64,000 nucleotides of DNA from Streptococcus oralis (lineage in GTDB: Bacteria; Bacillota; Bacilli; Lactobacillales; Streptococcaceae), in assembly GCF_016028255.1 (NCBI RefSeq), contig NZ_CP065707.1, positions 1,255,001 to 1,319,000 on the forward strand. The letters are read 5' to 3'. Both the position numbers and the translations under genes were made by a program. The notes beneath the pieces are model-generated. The model worked only from the letters and a program-made list of their open reading frames with translations. It was not told the origin of the DNA and made no database searches. The stretch's first letter is position 1. Each line of letters begins with the position of its first letter. Positions 28,889 through 36,981 of this stretch are shown piece by piece.

Positions 28889-29017
28889 TTGAATTCTTGT
28901 GCAAAGCACTCCAAACAAGACCATCTTTTACAAGAAGAAGGGATGCTATCTGATGGAAAATTGCCAAAAGTAGAAAAAAGCAACTTAGATAAGATTTTTC
29001 GTTATGGAAATCAGTAA
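28889..29017 (+). pseudogene. Coding-like fragment, probable 3' remnant of a lost gene
   Basis: An open frame of 42 codons from TTG 28889 to TAA 29015-29017. Its hydrophilic composition looks protein-like (for example HLLQEEGMLSDGKLPKVEKS and ending FRYGNQ), but it follows a T-run and has no ribosome site or ATG near its start. I do not recognise the family. It may be the C-terminus of a gene whose front was deleted, next to the IS1182-damaged pabB remnant. The coding interpretation is inference. Confidence 0.35.
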
Positions 29018-29058
29018 ACAAAGCTGGATTTAGCTGTTCTAGGTCTGCCTTTTTGTGC

Positions 29059-29073
29059 TATACTTAAGATATG
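29059..29073 (+). promoter_or_regulatory. pabB promoter with leaderless start
   Basis: TATACT (29059-29064) is followed after only 6 nt by the pabB ATG (29071), so the predicted transcription start coincides with the start codon. Confidence 0.6.
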
Positions 29074-29208
29074 CATAGAAAAACAGTGATTGATTTTAGG
29101 GCTTTGGGTGAGAGATACACCTTTACCCAGTCCATCAGAGAGTTAAAAACGAGAGATTTAGCAGAAGTGGCAGACTTGCTGGCACAAGTGGAAAGCTACC
29201 AAGAGCAA
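29071..29208 (+). pseudogene. pabB: pabB 5' fragment, truncated by IS1182-type element
   Basis: The first 46 codons read MHRKTVIDFRALGERYTFTQ and continue LKTRDLAEVADLLAQVESYQ. This is the N-terminus of the streptococcal chorismate-binding aminodeoxychorismate synthase component I (folate pathway), normally several hundred residues long. Right after the QEQ codons the homology stops and minus-strand IS1182 transposase sequence begins. The frame runs on to 29268 only by chance. The rest of pabB is absent from the window. Identification rests on my recall of the N-terminal sequence. Confidence 0.7.
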
Positions 29209-29211
29209 GTA

Positions 29212-29439
29212 ACGGATACCGTAGAAACATTGGATGAGAGGGATTTTAACCAGCATAACAGGGTCTAAACTAGGACGACCTTTATCTTCAGAATAAGTAT
29301 CTGCGACTAAGTCATAGATGAAGGAAAAATCGACCACTTGCTCAACCTGACGAAGAAAATGGGCTTGCGGAACGAGTTCATCTAGCGTGTAAAAACCAAC
29401 TTGATTACGGTTATATTCTAGATTTTCTTTGTGAAACAT
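29212..29439 (-). pseudogene. N-terminal remnant of IS1182-family transposase
   Basis: The minus-strand frame from ATG 29439 begins MFHKENLEYNRNQVGFYTLD and continues through SEDKGRPSLDPVMLVKIPLI to FYGIR, the canonical start of IS1182/DUF772-type transposases. About 75 residues remain before it breaks at the pabB junction near 29211. The catalytic DDE domain is gone. A TATAAT box for the transposase lies at 29471-29476 (minus). Confidence 0.85.
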
Positions 29440-29530
29440 AGGGAACACCTGACAACTTTTCTTACCTCTATTATACGACTTTACACAAAGAAAAGCCCTT
29501 AGAAATTTGTGGTCTAAGGACTTTGTCTTC
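29440..29530. mobile_element. Outer end of the IS1182-type remnant with terminal hairpin
   Basis: Non-coding 5' part of the element. The hairpin CCTTAGA / TCTAAGG (about 29498-29519) near its outer edge matches a hairpin at 41719-41757 across most of 39 nt. Confidence 0.6.
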
Positions 29531-29595
29531 AATCTGAAAGGAGCTTAGCTTCTTTTTTGTTTCAAGTTTAGATAAAATAGACAAGCGTAGCAAAG

Positions 29596-29626
29596 TTGTC
29601 ACAAATTTTTTCTTTTGTAGTAAAAT
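29596..29626 (+). promoter_or_regulatory. ccdA2 promoter
   Basis: TTGTCA (29596-29601), 19 bp, TAAAAT (29621-29626). It lies about 65 bp past the IS1182 scar edge. Confidence 0.55.
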
Positions 29627-29658
29627 AAGATTAGAATTTTGTGAAAGTAGGTAATTCG

Positions 29659-30366
29659 TTGGAGTCGATTATATTTCTAGTATCCGTTTTTTTAGCAGGT
29701 ATTCTGTCCTTCTTTTCACCCTGCATCTTTCCTTTGCTACCTGTCTATGCTGGTATTTTACTGGATGATCAGGGAAATTCGAAAAGTTTTCGCTTTTTTG
29801 GAAGAGACGTTGCCTGGTCAGGCTTAATTCGGACCTTGTGCTTTATTGCAGGAATCTCCCTAATTTTCTTTATTTTAGGATTTGGAGCTGGATTCCTAGG
29901 GCACATGCTCTATGCAGCCTGGTTTCGTTATGCTATGGGAATAGTCATTATTCTTTTAGGGCTTCACCAGATGGAAATCTTGCATTTCAATAAACTGGAA
30001 GTTCAAAAGACAGTCACCTTCAAACAATCTAAGTCTAATCACTATCTATCAGCCTTTTTACTTGGGATAACCTTTAGTTTTGGTTGGACCCCTTGTATCG
30101 GACCGGTCTTAAGTTCAGTCTTGGCCCTAGCAGCTTCAGGTGGCAATGGTGCTTGGCAAGGAGCCGTGTTAACATTAGTATACACATTGGGAATGGCCCT
30201 TCCTTTCATTCTTTTGGCCTTGGCTTCGGGCTGGATTATGCCCTATTTTAGTAAATTAAAACCCCATATGATTCTACTAAAGAAAATCGGGGGAGCTTTG
30301 ATTATTTTGATGGGATTATTATTAATGCTAGGGCAGTTAAATGCCTTGTCAGGAATTCTTGGATAA
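29659..30366 (+). CDS. ccdA2: Cytochrome c biogenesis protein CcdA (CcdA2)
   Basis: Paralog of CcdA1 (22675), 235 residues with six helices. The two redox cysteines are in SFFSPCIFPLLP and FGWTPCIGPVLS. The TTG at 29659 is preferred to the in-frame GTG at 29641 because AAGTAGG (29645-29651) is spaced for it and the protein then aligns with CcdA1 (MESIIFLVSVFLAG). It feeds electrons to Etrx2, encoded 11 nt downstream. No methionine sulfoxide reductase follows here, so this module must share or use another partner. Confidence 0.92.
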   Translation: MESIIFLVSVFLAGILSFFSPCIFPLLPVYAGILLDDQGNSKSFRFFGRDVAWSGLIRTLCFIAGISLIFFILGFGAGFLGHMLYAAWFRYAMGIVIILLGLHQMEILHFNKLEVQKTVTFKQSKSNHYLSAFLLGITFSFGWTPCIGPVLSSVLALAASGGNGAWQGAVLTLVYTLGMALPFILLALASGWIMPYFSKLKPHMILLKKIGGALIILMGLLLMLGQLNALSGILG

Positions 30367-30377
30367 AAGGAGAAAAA

Positions 30378-30923
30378 ATGAAAAAAGTTATTTTTGCTGG
30401 ATTGAGCCTCATGTCTCTATTCTTGTTGATTGCCTGTGGTGAAAAAGAAACCAAACAGACAAGCAGTCCAAAACAACCTGCTGTACAACAAATCGCAGTC
30501 GGTAAGGATGCACCAGACTTCACCTTGCAGTCTATGGATGGCAAAGAAGTGAAGTTATCAGATTATAAAGGGAAAAAAGTTTATTTGAAATTCTGGGCTT
30601 CTTGGTGTGGACCATGCAAAAAAAGCATGCCTGAGTTGATGGAATTAGCTGCCAAACAAGATCGAGACTTTGAAATCTTGAGTGTCATTGCACCTGGTCT
30701 CCAAGGTGAAAAAACAGTTCAAGACTTTCCAAAATGGTACCAAGAACAAGGCTACAAGGATATTCCAGTTCTATATGATACGCAAGCAACTACCTTCCAA
30801 GCCTACCAAATTCGTAGTATTCCAACGGAATACTTGATTGACAGTCAAGGTAAAATCGGGAGAATTCAGTTCGGTGCTATTAGCAATGCAGATGCAGAAG
30901 CGGCTTTTAAAGAAATGAAATAA
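30378..30923 (+). CDS. etrx2: Extracellular thioredoxin-like lipoprotein Etrx2
   Basis: Surface thioredoxin of 181 residues. The signal peptide ends with lipobox LIAC (Cys20), followed by a short polar linker and a TlpA/ResA domain with the standard CGPC motif (C77-C80) and a cis-Pro loop in RSIPTEYL. In pneumococcus Etrx2 works with CcdA2 and can serve the MsrAB2 reductase and other surface thiols. The VYLKFWASWC block is almost identical to Etrx1, showing common ancestry. The AAAGGAG ribosome site is well placed. Confidence 0.92.
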   Translation: MKKVIFAGLSLMSLFLLIACGEKETKQTSSPKQPAVQQIAVGKDAPDFTLQSMDGKEVKLSDYKGKKVYLKFWASWCGPCKKSMPELMELAAKQDRDFEILSVIAPGLQGEKTVQDFPKWYQEQGYKDIPVLYDTQATTFQAYQIRSIPTEYLIDSQGKIGRIQFGAISNADAEAAFKEMK

Positions 30924-30926
30924 AGA

Positions 30927-30956
30927 AAAAATCGCGATTGTTCGCGATTTTTTTAT
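30927..30956. terminator. Bidirectional terminator between etrx2 and dacA
   Basis: AAAATCGCGA (30928-30937) pairs perfectly with TCGCGATTTT (30942-30951) around a 4-nt loop, with an A-run and a T-run on either side. Confidence 0.88.
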
Positions 30957-32194
30957 AGTTTTTCATTGATAAAGCGGATGAATTGATTCCACCAAACTTT
31001 TAAGAAGAAGGCTTTTTCAACTTTCTTTTCAGAGACCATTTCAAAAGACGGTTTGTCGGAAGTGAGATAGCCTTGGCCGACCAAATCCTGATCATCATAG
31101 GTTAGGGTACCAACAACCTTGCCTTCTTCCAATGGAGCTATTTCTGATGTTGATTTCGGTGTGAATTGGAGAGCCGGTGTAGTACCACTTTCGATGCGTT
31201 GGACGATGGAAATGTCTGATTTAGCGACTGCCGAAACGCTATCTTCTTTCCCGTCAAGTACAGTCACTTTACTGTCTTTGTATGCTTCACCTTTCTGAAC
31301 AACAGTTTTTAAGGCAAAGTTTGCAGAAATATAATCTAAAAGTGCAGAAGTAGCAGTAAAACGTGCATAAGGGTTGGTATCTTGTTGATCTGCATTCAAA
31401 ACAACCGTAATAATACGCATCCCTTTCTCAACAGTTGTTCCAACGAATGAAGCACCAGCTTTATCAGTAGTACCTGTCTTTAGTCCATCAATACCACCAC
31501 GATAGGCAGGCATTCCCTCCAACATATAGTTGGTTGAGTGGATTTCAAGTCCTGCAAATGTAGAAGTTGGTTTTTTGGTGATTTCCAAAACTTGAGGATA
31601 ATCTCGGATGAGGTTACGAGCGACGATTGCAACGTCGTAGGCACTCAACTTGTTTTCATCGTCTTTTTTAGAACCAGGATAGATATTATCGCCAAGTGTC
31701 TCATTATTTAAACCAGTTGTGTTTACAATAGTTGCATCTTGAATTCCCCATTCAAGAAGTTTAGCCCTCATTTTGTCTACAAAGTCTTTCTCAGAACCAG
31801 CAATCTTTTCTGCTAGTGCAATCGCAGCGCTGTTCGCGCTGGATACCATTGTAGCCTCTAATAGCTGTTCAACAGTATAATTTCGGGCTTCCATAGGGAC
31901 GTTACTCGCCTCAGAATTAGTTGTAAGTTTGTAAGGATAGTCCGAAATATCAACAGGTGTAGATAGGCTGATAGTTCCTTGTTCCAGAGCTTCATAGACC
32001 AGATAAACTGTAACCAGTTTGGTAATAGAAGCAATTTCTACAGGCTGATTTGCATCTTTTTCATAGAGGATTTTTCCAGTTGTAGCTTCGACGGCAATGG
32101 CATGTTTAGCAGCAACATCAAACTCCTGAGCAGAAACAGTAGAAGCTGTTCCAAAAACTAAAAGTGTCATAAAAGATAAAATTATTTTTTTCAT
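30953..32194 (-). CDS. dacA: D-alanyl-D-alanine carboxypeptidase DacA (PBP3)
   Basis: Trims the terminal D-Ala from peptidoglycan stem peptides. The protein has 413 residues with a signal peptide of about 22 residues ending VSA. Active-site motifs are S56-ITK59, the SxN in SSANSAA, and KTGT in GLKTGTTDKAG. The C-terminal PBP5-type beta domain ends in an amphipathic segment (FFLKVWWNQFIRFI) that anchors it to the outer membrane face. The start has no ribosome site, and the nearest -10 is only a few bases upstream, so the mRNA leader is extremely short or absent. Confidence 0.96.
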   Translation of the reverse strand: MKKIILSFMTLLVFGTASTVSAQEFDVAAKHAIAVEATTGKILYEKDANQPVEIASITKLVTVYLVYEALEQGTISLSTPVDISDYPYKLTTNSEASNVPMEARNYTVEQLLEATMVSSANSAAIALAEKIAGSEKDFVDKMRAKLLEWGIQDATIVNTTGLNNETLGDNIYPGSKKDDENKLSAYDVAIVARNLIRDYPQVLEITKKPTSTFAGLEIHSTNYMLEGMPAYRGGIDGLKTGTTDKAGASFVGTTVEKGMRIITVVLNADQQDTNPYARFTATSALLDYISANFALKTVVQKGEAYKDSKVTVLDGKEDSVSAVAKSDISIVQRIESGTTPALQFTPKSTSEIAPLEEGKVVGTLTYDDQDLVGQGYLTSDKPSFEMVSEKKVEKAFFLKVWWNQFIRFINEKL

Positions 32195-32203
32195 ATTAGC
32201 TTT

Positions 32204-32214
32204 ATTTTATCATA
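32204..32214 (-). promoter_or_regulatory. dacA promoter very close to the start codon
   Basis: On the minus strand the candidate -10 boxes TATGAT (32214-32209) and TAAAAT (32209-32204, preceded by TGA) lie 9-14 nt from the ATG at 32194. Predicted leader length is 3-8 nt with no Shine-Dalgarno. Confidence 0.5.
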
Positions 32215-32270
32215 AAGAAAAAAAATATTCTCGCTTTTTTACTAAAGCCAACTTATCTTTTTCAGAAATA

Positions 32271-32279
32271 TGGTAAAAT
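32271..32279 (+). promoter_or_regulatory. Promoter of the first AI-2E-type permease gene
   Basis: Extended -10 TGGTAAAAT (TAAAAT at 32274-32279), then AAGGAGGA before the ATG at 32299. Confidence 0.65.
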
Positions 32280-32298
32280 AGAGAGAAGGAGGATACCT

Positions 32299-33408
32299 AT
32301 GTTCCGTAGAAACAAATTATTTTTTTGGACAGCTGAAATTTTATTATTAACACTGATTTTCTATCTTTGGCGAGAAATGGGAGCCATCATTACTCCCTTC
32401 GTAACGGTTGTGAATACCATCATGATTCCATTTTTGCTTGGTGGATTTTTTTACTACATTACAAATCCAGTCGTTACTTTCTTGGAAAAGAGATGTAAGA
32501 TCAATCGTCTAATTGGTGTCTTGGTCACTCTTTGTGCCTTGATTGGTGCTATCGTTGTAGGGGTCGTTTATCTCTTGCCGATTTTGATTAATCAGTTGAC
32601 CAGCTTGATTATTTCTAGTCAAAATATCTATAGTAGACTACAAGATTTGATCATCGATTTGTCCATGAATCCAGTCTTCCAAAATATTGATATTCAACAA
32701 ACAATTCAACAACTGAATCTCTCCTATGTGGATATCCTCCAGAATATCCTGAATAGCGTCAGCAACAGTTTAGGAAGCGTTCTTTCAGCTTTGTTTAGTA
32801 CGGTTCTGATTCTCATTATGACCCCTGTATTCTTGATTTATTTCTTGTTGGATGGTCATAAGTTGCTACCAATGTTGGAACGTACCATCTTAAAACATGA
32901 CAAATTGAATCTTTCTAGCCTTTTAACCAATCTCAATACAACTATAGCCCGTTATATCAGTGGAATTGCGATTGATGCGGTTATTATTGGATGTTTAGCC
33001 TATATTGGCTATAGCGTTATCGGATTAAAGTACGCCCTAGTTTTTGCTATTTTCTCTGGAATCGCAAATTTGATTCCTTATGTTGGTCCAAGTATTGGCT
33101 TAATTCCAATGGTGATTGCCAATGTGTTCACGGATCCTCATCGTATGTTGATTGCGGTTGCTTATATGCTTATTATTCAGCAGATTGACGGAAATGTTCT
33201 CTATCCACGTATCGTTGGAGGGGTTATGAAAGTACACCCGATTACAATCTTGGTGCTCCTTTTACTGTCAAGTAATATCTACGGTGTCATAGGAATGGTC
33301 GTAGCAGTACCTACTTACTCTATTTTTAAAGAAATTACTAAGTTCCTAGCGAAATTATATGAAAACCATAAAGAAGCTAAGGAACTGGAAAAAACAGAAT
33401 CAAATTAA
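32299..33408 (+). CDS. AI-2E transporter-family permease (PerM-like)
   Basis: Polytopic membrane protein of 369 residues with about eight helices. It has the AI-2E/UPF0118 layout: two helices, a long amphipathic segment (about 100-160), then the conserved block ALVFAIFSGIANLIPYVGPS and the ending HPITILVLLLL with GVIGMVVAVPTY. Family members have been linked to export of the AI-2 signal or to Na+/H+ antiport, so the substrate here is open. A paralog lies at 54605. Stands alone, with its own promoter and terminator. Confidence 0.88.
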   Translation: MFRRNKLFFWTAEILLLTLIFYLWREMGAIITPFVTVVNTIMIPFLLGGFFYYITNPVVTFLEKRCKINRLIGVLVTLCALIGAIVVGVVYLLPILINQLTSLIISSQNIYSRLQDLIIDLSMNPVFQNIDIQQTIQQLNLSYVDILQNILNSVSNSLGSVLSALFSTVLILIMTPVFLIYFLLDGHKLLPMLERTILKHDKLNLSSLLTNLNTTIARYISGIAIDAVIIGCLAYIGYSVIGLKYALVFAIFSGIANLIPYVGPSIGLIPMVIANVFTDPHRMLIAVAYMLIIQQIDGNVLYPRIVGGVMKVHPITILVLLLLSSNIYGVIGMVVAVPTYSIFKEITKFLAKLYENHKEAKELEKTESN

Positions 33409-33430
33409 AATCAGGGAAACCTGATTTTTT
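33407..33430 (+). terminator. Terminator after the first AI-2E-type permease gene
   Basis: AAAATCAGG (33407-33415), loop GAAA, CCTGATTTT (33420-33428) and a T-run, partly overlapping the stop codon of the gene. Confidence 0.85.
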
Positions 33431-33543
33431 GATGAAAATACTATCTCCAAACAAAAAGAAGTTTGAATTCATATTGCTATAAAGAAGCAGAAGAACAGGA
33501 TTTGATAAGATTTAGATTAATTCACAAAATATGTGTAAAACAC

Positions 33544-33571
33544 TTGCAATTTAGCAGAAATTTGATAAAAT
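33544..33571 (+). promoter_or_regulatory. tuf promoter
   Basis: TTGCAA (33544-33549), 16 bp, TAAAAT (33566-33571) preceded by TGA (extended -10). A leader of about 65 nt follows, with a GGAGG ribosome site at 33627-33631. Confidence 0.7.
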
Positions 33572-33642
33572 AGTAAGGAAAGTTAGACTGTATTGCCTAC
33601 TGTCTATCTATAAAATATATTTTATTGGAGGCTTTTACTCAA

Positions 33643-34839
<1,197 letters not shown>

Positions 34840-34884
34840 TTCGATTAAGTTCCCAGAAGAACAATTATTTAAGTCAGACACTAA

Positions 34885-34917
34885 AAGAATCTTGCCTTGC
34901 AAGGTTCTTTTTTTCTT
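34885..34917 (+). terminator. tuf terminator
   Basis: AAGAATCTTGC and GCAAGGTTCTT form a stem with one wobble pair and a 3-nt loop, followed by a T-run. Confidence 0.82.
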
Positions 34918-34967
34918 CTCCTTACTCTATTTGAAGTGCTTCTACTCTAGCAGTATAATAGTTTTTT

Positions 34968-34998
34968 TGGTATAATAAAAGTTATGGAAATCGAAAAA
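34968..34998 (+). promoter_or_regulatory. ylxM extended -10 promoter with leaderless start
   Basis: TGG then TATAAT (34971-34976), and the ylxM ATG (34984) 7 nt later. There is no room for a leader or ribosome site. The block matches 5087-5117 at cpoA in 28 of 31 positions. Confidence 0.7.
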
Positions 34999-35316
34999 AC
35001 CAATCGTATGAACGCCCTTTTTGAATTTTATGCGGCGCTTTTGACAGACAAGCAGATGAACTATATTGAACTCTATTATGCTGATGATTATAGTCTTGCT
35101 GAGATTGCTGAAGAGTTCGGTGTCAGTCGTCAGGCTGTCTATGATAATATCAAGCGGACGGAAAAGATTCTAGAAGATTATGAGATGAAACTGCACATGT
35201 ATTCGGACTACATTGTCCGCAGTCAGATTTTTGACCAGATCTTGGAGCGTTATCCCAAGGATGACTTTCTGCAGGAGCAGATAGAAATTTTAACAAGCAT
35301 TGATAATAGAGAGTAA
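34984..35316 (+). CDS. ylxM: YlxM, signal recognition particle-associated HTH protein
   Basis: A 110-residue helix-turn-helix protein of the YlxM/p13 family, which binds SRP components and modulates Ffh GTPase activity in streptococci. The sigma-region-4-like HTH is [20 protein letters not shown] (about 39-58), followed by a helical tail. It begins at ATG 34984 directly behind a -10 box, so its mRNA appears leaderless. It is followed 11 nt later by ffh in the conserved ylxM-ffh operon. Confidence 0.93.
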
Positions 35317-35327
35317 GAGGAAGAAAA

Positions 35328-36899
35328 ATGGCATTTGAAAGTTTAACAGAACGTTTACAGAACGTCTTTAAAAATCTACGTAAAAAAGGAAAAATCTCTG
35401 AGGCTGATGTCCAGGAAGCAACCAAAGAAATTCGCTTGGCCTTGCTGGAAGCCGACGTTGCCTTGCCTGTTGTAAAGGACTTTATCAAGAAGGTTCGTGA
35501 ACGTGCAATCGGACACGAGGTCATTGATACCCTCAATCCAGCCCAACAGATTATCAAAATCGTTGATGAGGAATTGACAGCTGTTTTAGGTTCCGATACG
35601 GCAGAAATTATCAAGTCACCAAAAATTCCAACCATTATCATGATGGTCGGTTTGCAGGGGGCTGGTAAAACGACCTTTGCTGGTAAGCTGGCTAATAAAC
35701 TCAAGAAGGAAGAAAATGCTCGTCCTTTGATGATTGCTGCGGATATTTACCGCCCAGCCGCCATCGACCAGTTGAAAACACTTGGACAGCAGATTGATGT
35801 TCCAGTCTTTGCACTTGGAACAGAAGTACCAGCTGTTGAGATTGTTCGCCAAGGTTTGGAGCAAGCGCAGGCCAACCACAACGACTATGTTTTGATTGAT
35901 ACGGCAGGGCGTTTACAAATCGATGAACTTCTCATGAATGAGCTTCGTGATGTTAAAGCACTGGCTCAGCCAAATGAAATCCTCCTCGTCATTGATGCCA
36001 TGATCGGTCAGGAAGCGGCTAATGTTGCCCGTGAGTTTAATGCTCAGTTGGAAGTAACTGGTGTCATCCTTACCAAGATTGATGGGGATACTCGTGGTGG
36101 TGCGGCCTTGTCTGTTCGCCACATCACTGGAAAACCTATCAAGTTCACTGGTACGGGTGAAAAGATAACAGATATCGAAACCTTCCACCCAGATCGTATG
36201 TCAAGCCGTATCCTTGGTATGGGGGATATGCTGACCTTGATTGAGAAAGCTTCTCAGGAATACGATGAGCAAAAAGCCCTTGAAATGGCTGAGAAGATGC
36301 GCGAAAACACCTTTGATTTCAATGATTTCATTGATCAATTGGATCAGGTGCAAAATATGGGACCAATGGAAGACTTGCTCAAGATGATTCCAGGTATGGC
36401 TAACAATCCAGCCCTTCAAAACATGAAGGTGGACGAGCGTCAGATTGCGCGCAAACGTGCCATTGTATCTTCCATGACACCTGAGGAGCGTGAAAATCCC
36501 GATTTGTTAAATCCAAGCCGTCGCCGTCGTATCGCTGCAGGTTCTGGAAATACCTTTGTTGAAGTCAATAAATTTATCAAAGACTTTAACCAGGCCAAAC
36601 AGCTCATGCAAGGTGTCATGTCTGGCGATATGAACAAGATGATGAAGCAAATGGGAATCAATCCAAATAACCTTCCAAAAAATATGTCAAATATGGGAGG
36701 GATGGATATGTCTGCCCTTGAAGGCATGATGGGACAAGGTGGAATGCCGGATATGTCAGGTCTCGGAGGAGCAGGCATGCCAGATATGAGCCAGATGTTT
36801 GGTGGCGGACTCAAAGGTAAAATCGGTGAATTTGCCATGAAACAGTCTATGAAACGTATGGCCAACAAAATGAAAAAAGCGAAGAAAAAACGTAAATAA
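35328..36899 (+). CDS. ffh: Signal recognition particle protein Ffh (SRP54)
   Basis: GTPase that targets nascent membrane and secreted proteins. It has 523 residues. The N domain is followed by the G domain with GLQGAGKTTFAGKLA, DTAGRLQIDE and TKIDGDTRGGA. A methionine-rich M domain (about 300-430) then binds the 4.5S RNA and signal peptides. The C-terminal tail is unusually rich in Met and Gly (repeats of GGMDMS, GMPDMSGL, GMPDMSQ) before a basic end, as in other streptococci. The 4.5S RNA gene is not in the window. Confidence 0.98.
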   Translation: MAFESLTERLQNVFKNLRKKGKISEADVQEATKEIRLALLEADVALPVVKDFIKKVRERAIGHEVIDTLNPAQQIIKIVDEELTAVLGSDTAEIIKSPKIPTIIMMVGLQGAGKTTFAGKLANKLKKEENARPLMIAADIYRPAAIDQLKTLGQQIDVPVFALGTEVPAVEIVRQGLEQAQANHNDYVLIDTAGRLQIDELLMNELRDVKALAQPNEILLVIDAMIGQEAANVAREFNAQLEVTGVILTKIDGDTRGGAALSVRHITGKPIKFTGTGEKITDIETFHPDRMSSRILGMGDMLTLIEKASQEYDEQKALEMAEKMRENTFDFNDFIDQLDQVQNMGPMEDLLKMIPGMANNPALQNMKVDERQIARKRAIVSSMTPEERENPDLLNPSRRRRIAAGSGNTFVEVNKFIKDFNQAKQLMQGVMSGDMNKMMKQMGINPNNLPKNMSNMGGMDMSALEGMMGQGGMPDMSGLGGAGMPDMSQMFGGGLKGKIGEFAMKQSMKRMANKMKKAKKKRK

Positions 36900-36900
36900 A

Positions 36901-36931
36901 AAAGGAAAGCAGAAGTGCTTTCCTTTTTGGT
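36901..36931 (+). terminator. ffh terminator
   Basis: AAAGGAAAGCA (36901-36911) pairs perfectly with TGCTTTCCTTT (36916-36926) around GAAG, with a T-run. Confidence 0.88.
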
Positions 36932-36981
36932 ATAAAATATGTGCTTTCTATGATTAGGCAATTTTCTTAATTGAAAAATGA

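Noticed and set aside
29071..29268. Intact 65-residue gene
   Set aside because: The last 19 codons are the reverse complement of transposase sequence, so the frame is a fusion of a pabB fragment with IS DNA.
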